A DNA stretch of 64,000 nucleotides from Amycolatopsis mongoliensis (GCF_030285665.1 NZ_CP127295.1:3968001-4032000); one strand, 5' to 3'; counted from the stretch's first letter, positions 35,527 through 43,699 are shown. Notes: generated by a model not told the origin, from the sequence alone. Program-made: numbers and translations.

Positions 35527-36933
35527 ATGCCCGACCGCCTGTCCGCGCTGGACGCCTCGTTCCTCTACGTCGAGGACCACGCGACACCGATGCACGTCGG
35601 CGGGGTGGCGATCTTCGAGCGGCCGCGGTCCGGGTTCAGCTACGCGCAGCTGCTCGACCTCGTCGGGGCGCGGCTGGCGTACCTGCCGCGCTACCGCCAG
35701 CGCGTGCTGGAGGTGCCGGGTCACCTCGCGCGGCCGGTGTGGGTGGACGACGTCGACTTCGACCTCAACTACCACGTCCGGCGCTCGGCGCTGCCCCAGC
35801 CGGGCAGCGACGAGCAGCTGTTCGACCTGGTCGCGCGGCTGATGTCGCGACGGCTGGCGCCGGAGCGCCCGCTCTGGGAGGCATACTTCATCGAGGGCCT
35901 GGCCGGCGACCGGGTGGCGCTGGTGACCAAGACCCATCAGTCCGTTGTGGACGGTGTCGGCACGATCGAGCTCGGCCAGCTCATCCTCGACCCGACGCCG
36001 GCCGAGCCGGAGCCGTTCGAGGACATCTGGACCCCGCGGCGCGAGCCGAGCCGCACACAGCTGGTGCTGGACGCGGTCAGCGAGGGCGTCCAGCGGCCGG
36101 GCGAGGTCGTGGAGAACGTCCGCTCGGCGGCGAACGACGCGTTCGCGACGGCGGGCAAGTTCGCCGAGACCGTCGGCGGGGTGGCGTCGACGCTGCGGAC
36201 GCTGGTCAACCCGGCGCCGACCGGGCCGCTGAACGTCCGGGTGTCCGGCGGGCGCGTGTTCTCGGTGGTGCGCACGCGGCTGGAGGACTACCGGAAGATC
36301 CGCGCGGCGCACGGCGGCACGGTCAACGACGTCGTCCTCGCTGCCGTCACGGGCGCGCTGCGCGAATGGCTGCTTTCGCGCGAGGAGTCGCTGACCCCGC
36401 ACGCGACGATCCGCGCGCTGGTGCCGCTGGCGGTCCGCGACGCGGAGACGGCGGAGTACTCGACGCCGGCGCTGGTCGGCAACCAGGTGGCCGCATACCT
36501 GGTGGACCTGCCGGTCGGCGAGCCCAACCCGGTGCTGCGGCTGCAGCACATCAGCCACGCGATGACCGAGCACCTCGACTCGGGACGGCCGGTGGCGGCG
36601 CGCGGGCTGCTCAAGGTGGGCGGGTTCGCCCCGGCTACCCTCCATTCGCTGGGCGCGCGGGCGGCGGGGTCGCTGTCCGGGCGCATCTTCAACGTCATGG
36701 TGACCAACTCGCCGGGCCCGCAGGTGCCGATGTACGCGGGAGAGGCCAGACTGGTCGAGATGTTCCCGGTGATGCCGCTGATGCGCACCCAGGCGCTGGC
36801 GATCGGGGTGACGTCCTACCACGGCGGCGTCTACTTCGGACTCAACGGCGACCGCAAGGCCGCGTTCGACGTCGACCTGGTGGCCGGGATGATCGAAGAG
36901 TCCTTGGAAGAGCTGAAGGGTGCGCACTGGTGA
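35527..36933 (+). CDS. WS/DGAT-family acyltransferase (wax ester synthase/diacylglycerol acyltransferase) with altered active site
   Basis: The product has 468 residues from ATG with AAGGA seven bases upstream. It has the family start (RLSALDASFLYVEDHATPMHVGGVAIFE), the PLWEAYFIEGL segment, NDVVLAAVTGALREWL, and the C-terminal NVMVTNSPGPQVPMYAGEARL and GVTSYHGGVYFGLNGD. The usual HHxxxDG motif is THQSVVDG near residue 137: the second, catalytic His is replaced by Gln. Mycobacterial relatives at the same place (Rv3233c/Rv3234c) are annotated as triacylglycerol synthase. Activity must be doubted until tested. It overlaps the next gene by GTGA. Confidence 0.85.
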   Translation: MPDRLSALDASFLYVEDHATPMHVGGVAIFERPRSGFSYAQLLDLVGARLAYLPRYRQRVLEVPGHLARPVWVDDVDFDLNYHVRRSALPQPGSDEQLFDLVARLMSRRLAPERPLWEAYFIEGLAGDRVALVTKTHQSVVDGVGTIELGQLILDPTPAEPEPFEDIWTPRREPSRTQLVLDAVSEGVQRPGEVVENVRSAANDAFATAGKFAETVGGVASTLRTLVNPAPTGPLNVRVSGGRVFSVVRTRLEDYRKIRAAHGGTVNDVVLAAVTGALREWLLSREESLTPHATIRALVPLAVRDAETAEYSTPALVGNQVAAYLVDLPVGEPNPVLRLQHISHAMTEHLDSGRPVAARGLLKVGGFAPATLHSLGARAAGSLSGRIFNVMVTNSPGPQVPMYAGEARLVEMFPVMPLMRTQALAIGVTSYHGGVYFGLNGDRKAAFDVDLVAGMIEESLEELKGAHW

Positions 36934-37421
36934 GGGTCTATCTGCCTGCGACCATCGCGATGCTTCGCGACCTCGAATCCTCGGGGGAGTTCCGCGCCCG
37001 CAGCGGGACGGCGTTCGCGCTGACCCCGGCGCTGCGCGAGGCGTACGTGAGCGGGTCGGACGAGGAGCTGGAGTACGCGGCGCTGCTGGACGCGGCGCGG
37101 GCTTCGCTGCGCCTGATCGCGGCTGAGGAGAAGGGCGAACCGCGCCGGGTGGTGATATCGGCGGACGTCGAGGGCGTGACGTTGCGCCCCGACCTCGACG
37201 CGCCGGTGGTGCGCATCGGGGGACCGATCCCGCTGTCGGCGGTGGCGGCGATCCACGTGGACGCCTCGGAGGCGGCGGACGCGGTGGCCGCGGCGGCGGC
37301 GGTGATCGACGCGGCGGACCTGGGGGACCCGGACGCGGAGTTCACCTTGGGCGACGCCGAGGATCACGAGCTGGCTTGGTACGCGCCGCAGGAACTGCCT
37401 TTCCTGCTGGAGCTGCTCTGA
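36930..37421 (+). CDS. Rv3231c-like conserved protein (DUF6912)
   Basis: The product has 163 residues from a GTG overlapping the acyltransferase stop. It begins VRVYLPATIAMLRDL and has a long helical middle (EELEYAALLDAARASLRLIA). An alanine-rich segment (DAVAAAAAVIDAADLG) and the ending HELAWYAPQELPFLLELL follow. No catalytic residues are known for the family. In mycobacteria the homologue also follows the WS/DGAT gene, suggesting a shared but unknown lipid-related role. Confidence 0.8.
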   Translation: MRVYLPATIAMLRDLESSGEFRARSGTAFALTPALREAYVSGSDEELEYAALLDAARASLRLIAAEEKGEPRRVVISADVEGVTLRPDLDAPVVRIGGPIPLSAVAAIHVDASEAADAVAAAAAVIDAADLGDPDAEFTLGDAEDHELAWYAPQELPFLLELL

Positions 37422-37453
37422 GTTGTCCACAGGTGGGTGCTCCTGTGGACAAC
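37422..37453 (+). terminator. Hairpin made of two inverted DnaA-box-like sequences
   Basis: The 11-bp arms GTTGTCCACAG and CTGTGGACAAC enclose a 10-nt loop directly after the stop codon. TTGTCCACA is the preferred DnaA box of Streptomyces, so the same DNA could bind DnaA. A terminator role is the simpler reading. Confidence 0.6.
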
Positions 37454-37512
37454 CTGGGGATCGGGCGGCTGAACCGCGGCACCGGCGAGTCGAGGGGCTC
37501 GGTCGTGCTGTC

Positions 37513-37562
37513 GTGAATGACCCATTCACCTCATCTGACGACAGGAATGAGTCATTCACGAC
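37513..37562. repeat. Repeat block of the GTGAATGACTCATTCAC family, copies 1 and 2
   Basis: GTGAATGACCCATTCAC (37513-37529) is followed by GGAATGAGTCATTCACGAC (37544-37562), which is the inverse orientation of the same unit. The sequence from 37538 onwards is repeated almost exactly at 37694. Confidence 0.75.
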
Positions 37563-37693
37563 ATCCGGAGCGCCTCCCGGCCGCCCAAGACACGCCCCCA
37601 CCCATCCCCTCCTCGGGGCGGGGATGGCGGGGGCTCTCCGGCGGGGCCCTGGCTGTCCCGGCGCCGCTCGACGGCTGCGGCGCCCTTCGGCAA

Positions 37694-37748
37694 ACGACAG
37701 GAATGAGTCATTCACGACCTCCCACGCCGTGAATGACTCATTCAAGAC
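37694..37748. repeat. Repeat block of the GTGAATGACTCATTCAC family, copies 3 and 4
   Basis: GGAATGAGTCATTCACGACC (37700-37719) is identical to copy 2 over most of its length, and GTGAATGACTCATTCAAGAC (37729-37748) is the inverted partner. Confidence 0.75.
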
Positions 37749-37844
37749 ACCGTCGGCGAGGCGACCGACCTGCGTCCGCAAAAACATCCGCCGGGAACTC
37801 GGCTTAGCGGGACCCAGCCGAAGACGGGGCGAGCCCCAGCACCC

Positions 37845-38726
37845 TCAGTCCGCGGTGAACCAGTCCGGCCCCGGCACCGGCCGCTCGCACCGCCACCCGG
37901 TCGCCGCCATCAGCTTCCCCGAATCCACCCGCTGCGACCGGGCCATCGGCTCCGCCATCGCCACCCGCGAGAGCAGCCACTTCGGCACCGCCCGCGCCTT
38001 CCGCACCCCCGCCGCCGCGGCCATGGCCTCTCCCAGCACGCCCTTCCGCACCGCCGGCGCACCCACGTTGTAAACGCCCGAGGGCGCGGCCAACGCCGCC
38101 ACCGCGGCCGCCGCCGCGTCGGACGGGTGGATCGCCGTCGTCCAATCCGTCCGGGACCCCATGATCAGCGGCGCCCCACGCCGGGCGGACGCCAGCAGCG
38201 CCGACGTCAGCGTGTCCGACCCCACCAGTGTCCCGATCCGCAACCGCACCACCGTGCGGTCCTCCAGCGCCGCCACGTTCTCGTGCGCCACCATCGACGA
38301 CGCCGTCACCCCGCGCGGGCGCACAGGCGCGTCCTCGGTCAGCAGGCGATCCCCGCCGTCCGCGTACACGAACGAGATCCCCTCCTGGACCACGGTCCGC
38401 AGCTCCTCGACCTCCCGGACCGCCGCGGCCAGCGCGGCGCTCCCCGTCAGCCGGACCCGGTCGTTCGCCGCCCAGGCCGCCTTGCTGGTCACCTTCCGGG
38501 GAATGCGCGTCGCCAGGTTCAGCACCGCGTCGTGGCCGCGCAACGCCGTCACCAGCGACGATGCCGAGAACAGGTCACCCGGTACCGGCTTCGCGCCGGT
38601 CGCCTCGACGGCCGGTGCGCGCGAGGCGTCCCGGGCCAGCCCACTCACCTCGTGCCCCGCCGCCAGCAGCCGGGCCACCGCCGGCACCCCCAGCACGCCC
38701 GTCGCTCCGATCACCATCACCCGCAT
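37845..38726 (-). CDS. NAD(P)-dependent epimerase/reductase-like protein (atypical SDR)
   Basis: The product has 293 residues from ATG behind AAAGGAGACGG. The N-terminal Rossmann motif is VMVIGATGVLGVPAVARLL (GxTGxxG), with GHDAVLNLATRIP at the fourth strand and a Tyr/Lys-like region that is not typical (VQEGISFVYADGG). The C-terminal part contains SRTDWTTAIHPSDAAAA and GVYNVGAPAVRKGVLGEAM. Close members are annotated as NAD-dependent epimerase or sugar-modifying proteins. Substrate unknown; the missing YxxxK motif leaves catalysis in doubt. Confidence 0.75.
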   Translation of the reverse strand: MRVMVIGATGVLGVPAVARLLAAGHEVSGLARDASRAPAVEATGAKPVPGDLFSASSLVTALRGHDAVLNLATRIPRKVTSKAAWAANDRVRLTGSAALAAAVREVEELRTVVQEGISFVYADGGDRLLTEDAPVRPRGVTASSMVAHENVAALEDRTVVRLRIGTLVGSDTLTSALLASARRGAPLIMGSRTDWTTAIHPSDAAAAAVAALAAPSGVYNVGAPAVRKGVLGEAMAAAAGVRKARAVPKWLLSRVAMAEPMARSQRVDSGKLMAATGWRCERPVPGPDWFTAD

Positions 38727-38777
38727 GTCCGTCTCCTTTCGACAGAAGACCGGACGAGACGCGGGACGAAAACGTGA

Positions 38778-39524
38778 CTACCCCACCTCACCCGGGGGCG
38801 GCGGCTGCACATCCACCGGCGCACCCCACTCGCTGTACCGGGTGGTGATCCGAGCCTCCCCGCCCTGCAGGATCGGCGACAGGTCCAGCACGACCTGCAC
38901 CGGCCGGTGCGCGTCGTCGAGCCAGATCTCCACCGGGAACTTGCCGAGCCGCCCGGCCGAGTCCGCCGGCAGACCCGCGGGCAGGTCGGTGCCCAGGCGA
39001 GCCAGGTCCAGGTCGACGCGGTAGTGCTCCGCGGCCACGCCGTCCAGCTGCCCGCGCTCCGCCGAGACGATCGTGCCCGCCGTCCGGATCTCGCCGAGGG
39101 TGTGCGCCGGGTCGTTCTGGGCCGCCAGCTGCGCGAGACTGCCGCCGAGGACCTGCGAGAACGGGTCCGTGCCGTCCTGGGCGACCACCACCCACGGCTT
39201 TCCCATGCCGACCTCTTCGCGCGAACCCTCGGGCACCTTGGCGTACAGCTTTCCGGCCACCAGCCGCAGCTCCATCGGCTCGCCGATGAAGTCGGTCGTC
39301 ATCACCTGCGACGTCCCGCCCGCGCCGAACCGCGCCTGGCCCTGGCCCTTCGAGCGGACCTGGCCCACGGCGACGTCCGTGCCGAACTTCGCCGAGCCGC
39401 CGCTCGTGGTGGCCGCCGTGGCGGCGTCGGCCAGCGCCCGCGAGTCGGCGAACGCGGGGGGTGGCGGCGGGGTGGAGCACGCGCCGGCGAACAGGACGAG
39501 CAGCACGACGGCGGCTTTGCGCAT
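38778..39524 (-). CDS. Putative lipoprotein, LppX/LprG-like fold, paralogue 1
   Basis: The product has 248 residues with a lipobox LFAGAC (cysteine near residue 16). The mature part contains KLYAKVPEGSREEVGMGKPWV, AEHYRVDLDLARLG, FPVEIWLDDAHRPVQVVLDL and ITTRYSEWGAPVDVQPPP. The last motif also ends the neighbouring lipoprotein, so the two are paralogues. Such proteins are half-barrel folds that may carry lipids across the periplasm, as mycobacterial LprG and LppX do. It lies downstream of the paralogue, separated by a strong terminator. Confidence 0.8.
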   Translation of the reverse strand: MRKAAVVLLVLFAGACSTPPPPPAFADSRALADAATAATTSGGSAKFGTDVAVGQVRSKGQGQARFGAGGTSQVMTTDFIGEPMELRLVAGKLYAKVPEGSREEVGMGKPWVVVAQDGTDPFSQVLGGSLAQLAAQNDPAHTLGEIRTAGTIVSAERGQLDGVAAEHYRVDLDLARLGTDLPAGLPADSAGRLGKFPVEIWLDDAHRPVQVVLDLSPILQGGEARITTRYSEWGAPVDVQPPPPGEVG

Positions 39525-39540
39525 GGCACACCAAAACACA

Positions 39541-39572
39541 GCGGCTCCCCCGAACCCGTTCGGGGGAGCCGC
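39541..39572 (-). terminator. Terminator between the two lipoprotein genes
   Basis: The 15-bp arms GCGGCTCCCCCGAAC and GTTCGGGGGAGCCGC enclose a 2-nt loop; on the minus strand the stem is followed by TGTGTTTTG. It ends the 39593-40480 gene. Confidence 0.85.
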
Positions 39573-39592
39573 GGTGACTCAGCGTCGTCCGG

Positions 39593-40480
39593 TCAGCGAC
39601 CGGCCTTCTTCATCAGCTCGCCGAGGTCGACGACCTGGTCGGCCGGCGGGGCCGTCACGTCGACCTGGGTGCCCCAGTCGCTGTACTTCATCGTGAACTT
39701 CGCGTCACCGGCCGGCGCGCCCATCGCCTGCATCATCGGGCCCTGGTCCATGGTGACCTGCACCGGCAGGTTGTCCTTGTTCAGCCACAGCTCGGCCGGG
39801 ATCTTGAGGTCCTTGCCCTTGAGCTTCTCGGTGAGCTGTTCGCGCGCCGCGGCCGGGACCTGGCTGGTGAACTGGTCGACGGCCTTGGCGACGTCGAGCT
39901 CGACCTTGTAGTGGTTGACCTTCTCGCCGTTCAGCTCGGTCTGGTCGGACGAGATGATCCGGCCCGCCTTGGACACCTGGTCCAGGATCTTGCTCGGGTC
40001 GCTCTGCTCCGCCGACTGCGACATCGCGGTGCCCATCGCCTGCGAGACCGGGTCGGTGCCGTCGGCCGAGATCTTGGCCCACGACTTGTCGGTGCCCATC
40101 TGCTTCTGCTGGTCGGCGGGCAGCTTGATGTACATGACCTTGTCGACCATGCGCATCTCGGTGGTCTCGCCGGCCGCGGTGCTGGTCATCGAGAACTTGG
40201 TGTTCGCGCCGTCGAAGGCCATCGCGCCGGACGCGCTGACGGTCTGGCCGGCGGCGGAGCCCTCCATGGTGAACTTCGCCGACTTGGACTTCTCGGTGCC
40301 CTGCTTGGACGCCGACGCCAGCTGGATCGCGTCGGTGAACGGCGAGGCGAGGAGGCCGCCGCCGTTGGCCTGCGTCTGGTTGCCCGCGCCGGCCGGCTCG
40401 GCGGTGCCGGAGTTGCCGCTGCACGCCGTCAGCGTGAGCACCAGCGCGGCGCCCGCCGCGACCAGGGTCGTCTTGCGCAT
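39593..40480 (-). CDS. Putative lipoprotein, LppX/LprG-like fold, paralogue 2
   Basis: The product has 295 residues from ATG behind GAGGGGAATTCG. The signal peptide ends in the lipobox LTAC, followed by a Ser/Gly/Asn-rich linker. The mature domain contains KSAKFTMEGSAAGQTVSAS, VDKVMYIKLPADQQKQMGT, VNHYKVELDVAKAVDQF, IPAELWLNKDNLPVQVTMD and MKYSDWGTQVDVTAPP. It is more lysine-rich than paralogue 1. It is probably anchored outside the membrane and may bind a hydrophobic ligand. A palindrome TCGCCCG-AA-CGGGCGA lies in the promoter region at 40518-40533. Confidence 0.82.
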   Translation of the reverse strand: MRKTTLVAAGAALVLTLTACSGNSGTAEPAGAGNQTQANGGGLLASPFTDAIQLASASKQGTEKSKSAKFTMEGSAAGQTVSASGAMAFDGANTKFSMTSTAAGETTEMRMVDKVMYIKLPADQQKQMGTDKSWAKISADGTDPVSQAMGTAMSQSAEQSDPSKILDQVSKAGRIISSDQTELNGEKVNHYKVELDVAKAVDQFTSQVPAAAREQLTEKLKGKDLKIPAELWLNKDNLPVQVTMDQGPMMQAMGAPAGDAKFTMKYSDWGTQVDVTAPPADQVVDLGELMKKAGR

Positions 40481-40517
40481 CGAATTCCCCTCAGAGTCGG
40501 ATCTTCCGCTCGGCATA

Positions 40518-40533
40518 TCGCCCGAACGGGCGA
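40518..40533. promoter_or_regulatory. Short palindrome upstream of the lipoprotein gene
   Basis: TCGCCCG-AA-CGGGCGA, seven-bp arms, about 40 bp before the start codon. Possible operator; no candidate regulator. Confidence 0.35.
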
Positions 40534-40581
40534 ATAGTTACCACTGGGACGGTGACGATCCGACTTCGGTTCCCGGTTGTC

Positions 40582-41604
40582 TCAGGCGTCCGTGACGCGG
40601 GTCACTTCATGGCCGCCGCGGGAGGTCAGCAGGCGCCGCAGCGACGCGAGCCGTTCGGCGCCCGCCCGGCCCTCGGTGACGACGTCGTCGAGCGCGCAGT
40701 CCGGGTCCTCGGGTGGCCCGAGGTGCCCGCAGCCCGACGGGCACTCCTCGGCGGCTTCGGCGAACTCCTCGAAGGCGTCGACGATGTCGTCCGCGGTGAC
40801 GTGGGCCAGCCCGAACGACCGCACGCCCGGGGTGTCGATCACCCAGCCGCCGTCCGGCAGCGGCAGCGCCACCGCGGCGACGGACGTGTGCCGCCCCTTG
40901 CCGACGGCGCTCACCACGCCGACGGCCAGCGCGGCGTCCGGGACCAGGCGGTTCACCAATGTCGACTTGCCGACACCGGAGTGGCCAACCAGCGCCGTCA
41001 CGCGGTCCTTCAGCATCTCGGCGAGGCCTTCGGGCTCTTCGTCGTAGCGGGTCACGATCGCCGGGATGTCGAGTCCCGCGTAACCGGCGAGGAGCTCGTC
41101 CGGGCTGGCCAGGTCGGCCTTCGTCAGGCACAGCACCGGCTCGACACCGCCCGCGTAGCAGGCGACCAGGCAGCGGTCGATGAACCCGGTCCGCGGCGGC
41201 GGATCGGCGAGCGCGGTGACGATCAGCAGGCGCTCGGCGTTGGCGACGACCAGTCGCTCGAACGGGTCGGTGTCGTCGGCCGTGCGCAGGAGGGAGCTGG
41301 TCCGCTCGTCGACGCGGATGATGCGCGCGAGGGTGTCCGGCTTGCCGGAGACGTCGCCGACGATCCCGACCCGGTCGCCGACCACCACCGGGGTCCGGCC
41401 CATCTCGCGGGCCCGCATCGCGGTGATCACCCGCGCGGGATCGGCGTCGACCGCGCAGGTCCAGCGGCCGCGGTCCTTGCCGATGACCATGGCGTTGACG
41501 GCGTCGGCGTGCTCGGGACGGCGCTTGCTGCGGGGCCGGGTGCCCTTGCCCGGACGCACGCGGACGTCGGACTCGTCCAGCTTGCTCCAGTCGTTGCGCG
41601 CCAA
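40582..41604 (-). CDS. rsgA: Ribosome small subunit-dependent GTPase A
   Basis: The product has 340 residues. TTG 41604 is chosen because the protein then begins ARNDWSKLDESDVRVRPGKG, matching the start of actinobacterial RsgA, and GGACGAGGG lies upstream. The protein is a circularly permuted GTPase: G4 CLTKADL, G1 VGHSGVGKSTLVN, G3 VIDTPGVRSFGL, then the zinc site ECPSGCGHLGPPEDPDCAL. It assists late maturation of the 30S subunit. In mycobacteria aroA usually separates rsgA from the SRAP gene; here they are divergent with about 115 bp between. Confidence 0.94.
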   Translation of the reverse strand: MARNDWSKLDESDVRVRPGKGTRPRSKRRPEHADAVNAMVIGKDRGRWTCAVDADPARVITAMRAREMGRTPVVVGDRVGIVGDVSGKPDTLARIIRVDERTSSLLRTADDTDPFERLVVANAERLLIVTALADPPPRTGFIDRCLVACYAGGVEPVLCLTKADLASPDELLAGYAGLDIPAIVTRYDEEPEGLAEMLKDRVTALVGHSGVGKSTLVNRLVPDAALAVGVVSAVGKGRHTSVAAVALPLPDGGWVIDTPGVRSFGLAHVTADDIVDAFEEFAEAAEECPSGCGHLGPPEDPDCALDDVVTEGRAGAERLASLRRLLTSRGGHEVTRVTDA

Positions 41605-41719
41605 ACCCTCGTCCTCTCGTGCACCGGTGCCCACCCGAATGATCCCACGCCGCTCGCCACGGCCCTGGCCTGCGTGTAACGATGGCGTCCCGGACGTTTC
41701 CGGCAGAGGAGGTTGGCCC

Positions 41720-42490
41720 ATGTGCGGCCGTTACGCCGCCACGAAGGACCCGGCGAAGCTGATCGAAGAGTTCGAGGCCATCGACCTCACGGAAGGCCAC
41801 GCGCGCGCCGACCACAACGTCGCGCCGACGAAGAACGTGGTCACCGTCGTGCAGCGGCACCCGCGTGACGAAGACGGCCAGGTCCTCGAGGACGAGCCCG
41901 CCGAGCGTTCGCTGCGGATGATGAAGTGGGGCCTGGTGCCGTTCTGGGCCAAGGACCCGTCGGTCGGCTCGCGGATGATCAACACGCGCGCCGAGACGGC
42001 CGCCGAGAAGCCGGCGTTCCGCCGCGCGCTCGTGTCCCGCCGTTGCCTGGTGCCCGCCGACGGCTGGTTCGAATGGCGCCGCACCGGCAAGGAGAAGGAG
42101 CCGTTCTACATGACGGAGCCGGACGGCTCCTCGATCGCGTTCGGCGGGATCTGGGAGAGCTGGCGGCCCAAGGACGACGACAACGCGTCGCCGCTGATCA
42201 CGTTCTCGATCATCACGACCGACGCCACCGGCCAGCTCACCGACATCCACCACCGGATGCCGCTGATCGTGCCCCGCGCGCACTGGGACGGGTGGCTGGA
42301 CCCGGACCGCGAAGACGTCAAGGACCTGCTGGTGCCGACGCCGGAGGACATCGTGGCGTCGCTGGAGCTGCGGCCGATCTCGACCCTGGTCAACAACGTC
42401 CGCAACAACGGACCCGAGCTGCTGGAGCGCGTCGACCCGCAGCAGCAGCTCGAGGAGGAGGGCGCGTTGTTCGACGCGCCGAAGTCATGA
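41720..42490 (+). CDS. SRAP-family abasic-site crosslinking protein (YedK/HMCES type)
   Basis: The product has 256 residues from ATG behind AGAGGAGG. The second residue is cysteine (MCGRYAATKDP), which becomes the N-terminal nucleophile after Met removal and forms a thiazolidine link with abasic sites in single-stranded DNA. Other catalytic stretches are present: NVAPTKNVVTV, INTRAETAAEKPAFR, ADGWFEWRR (with the glutamate) and IHHRMPLIVP (with the histidine). It protects abasic sites during replication. The next gene overlaps by ATGA. Confidence 0.93.
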   Translation: MCGRYAATKDPAKLIEEFEAIDLTEGHARADHNVAPTKNVVTVVQRHPRDEDGQVLEDEPAERSLRMMKWGLVPFWAKDPSVGSRMINTRAETAAEKPAFRRALVSRRCLVPADGWFEWRRTGKEKEPFYMTEPDGSSIAFGGIWESWRPKDDDNASPLITFSIITTDATGQLTDIHHRMPLIVPRAHWDGWLDPDREDVKDLLVPTPEDIVASLELRPISTLVNNVRNNGPELLERVDPQQQLEEEGALFDAPKS

Positions 42491-43095
42491 CGGCCCTCGC
42501 GATCGACACCGCGTACGGCCCGGCCCGGGTCTACCTGCACTGCGCCGAAGAGGGCGTGGCGGTGCTCATGCTCGGCCACGGCGCGGGCGGCGGTCTCGGC
42601 GCGAAGGACCTCGTCGCGGTGACGCGGGCGGCGCAGGCGGCCGGCGTGCACGTGGCGCTGGTCGAGCAGCCGTACAAGGTGGCGGGCCGCCGCGCCCCGG
42701 CCCCGGCGAACCAGCTGGACGCGGCGTGGCTGACGGTCGCGGACGAGCTTTCGGAGCGCTTCGACGGCCTGCCGTTCGTGTTCGGCGGCCGGTCGTCGGG
42801 GGCGCGGGTGGCCTGCCGGACGGCGTCGGCCGGGCAGGCGGTGGCGGTGCTGTGCCTGGCGTTCCCGGAGCACCCGCCAGGTCGGCCGGAGAAGACGCGC
42901 CAGCCGGAGTTCGACGCGGTCGAGGTCCCCACCCTGGTGATCCAGGGCGAGCGCGACCCGTTCGGGCGGCCGAAGGTGGGGGCGCACCAGGAGCTCGTGC
43001 TGGTGGACGGGGACCACAACCTGGGCAAGGACCTGGAGACGGTCTCCCGGGCGGCGACGGAATGGCTCTCCCGGGTGCTGCGGCCCCTGGCCTGA
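42487..43095 (+). CDS. Alpha/beta-hydrolase (KANL3/Tex30-like)
   Basis: The product has 202 residues, translationally coupled to the SRAP gene. An oxyanion stretch LMLGHGAGGGLGAKDL is followed by the nucleophile elbow FGGRSSGARVA (G-R-S-S-G). The acid is in VIQGERDPFG and the histidine in LVDGDHNL. This is the pattern of the short KANL3/Tex30 hydrolase group. The substrate is unknown. Its operon position next to a DNA-lesion protein is conserved in some actinomycetes but does not give a function. Confidence 0.82.
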   Translation: MTALAIDTAYGPARVYLHCAEEGVAVLMLGHGAGGGLGAKDLVAVTRAAQAAGVHVALVEQPYKVAGRRAPAPANQLDAAWLTVADELSERFDGLPFVFGGRSSGARVACRTASAGQAVAVLCLAFPEHPPGRPEKTRQPEFDAVEVPTLVIQGERDPFGRPKVGAHQELVLVDGDHNLGKDLETVSRAATEWLSRVLRPLA

Positions 43096-43100
43096 CCTGG

Positions 43101-43150
43101 CCCGAGCGTCCCGATGCGGCATTGGTTGCGCCTGACGCATCGGGGCGGTC
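43101..43150. repeat. Degenerate hairpin resembling the CCCCAATGTGGCG repeat family
   Basis: CCCGATGCG (43110-43118) pairs with CGCATCGGG (43136-43144), with GGTTGCGCCTGACGCA between. The GCATTGGTTGCG and TGACGCA parts recall the 87-bp elements at 56612 and 62219. It lies between convergent genes and may terminate both. Confidence 0.5.
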
Positions 43151-43181
43151 AACAGCCTGGCCGCCGTCGTGAACCCTCTGG

Positions 43182-43658
43182 TCAGGCCGCGATCGGGGCC
43201 ACCACCGCGCCGGTGAGGCGGATCAGCTCGGCCGGGGCCAGCTCCACCTCCAGCCCCCGTCGTCCCGCTGAACAGAACACCGTCTCGAACGTCGGCGCCG
43301 AGGCGTCGATCACCACCGCCAGCCGGCTCCGGTGGCCCAGCGGTGAGATCCCGCCCAGCACGTACCCCGTGGCCCGCTGGGCCGCCGCCGGGTCGGCCAT
43401 CTTCGCCTTCTTGCCGCCGGCCGCGGCCGCCAGCGCCTTCAGGTCCAGCTGTCCGGTGACCGGGACCACACCCACGACGAGACGCCCGTCCACCTCGACC
43501 ACCAGCGTCTTGAACACCCGGGCGCGCTCCAGGCCCAGTGCCTCCACCGCTTCCAGCCCGTACGACTCCGCCCGCGGGTCGTGGTCGTACGCGTGCAGCG
43601 TGTGCGCCACTTTCTGCTTCGCCAACAGCGCCGTCGCCGGGGTGCCCTTGCCAGCCAT
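43182..43658 (-). CDS. ybaK: YbaK/EbsC-type Cys-tRNA(Pro) deacylase
   Basis: The product has 158 residues. It starts [19 protein letters not shown] and shows the editing-domain pattern: [26 protein letters not shown] with the conserved FKT lysine, [20 protein letters not shown], and [18 protein letters not shown] with the GGISP loop. It hydrolyses mischarged Cys-tRNA(Pro). It is divergent from sigR; a SigR-type promoter lies just upstream, facing the other way. Confidence 0.9.
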   Translation of the reverse strand: MAGKGTPATALLAKQKVAHTLHAYDHDPRAESYGLEAVEALGLERARVFKTLVVEVDGRLVVGVVPVTGQLDLKALAAAAGGKKAKMADPAAAQRATGYVLGGISPLGHRSRLAVVIDASAPTFETVFCSAGRRGLEVELAPAELIRLTGAVVAPIAA

Positions 43659-43671
43659 GGGCCGGAGTCTA

Positions 43672-43699
43672 GGGAATGCTCGCTCCCCCCGATCGGTTG
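43672..43699 (+). promoter_or_regulatory. Consensus SigR-type promoter of sigR
   Basis: GGGAAT (43672-43677), exactly 18 bases, then GTTG (43696-43699). This equals the SigR/SigH consensus GGGAAT-N18-GTT and implies autoregulation. Transcription would start close to GTG 43708, which opens a 48-codon in-frame extension of SigR. Confidence 0.8.

Larger units (their letters stand above)
37422..37844. other. Repeat-rich spacer between convergent genes
   Basis: About 420 bp without a credible gene. It holds the DnaA-box hairpin and four copies of a GAATGA-(G/C)TCATTC-type element. The two blocks of copies are separated by a GC-rich stretch. Confidence 0.7.

Noticed and set aside
37513..37748. Repeat cluster considered as a CRISPR array
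   Set aside because: Units are palindromic, in both orientations and unevenly spaced, there are only four, and no cas genes are near.
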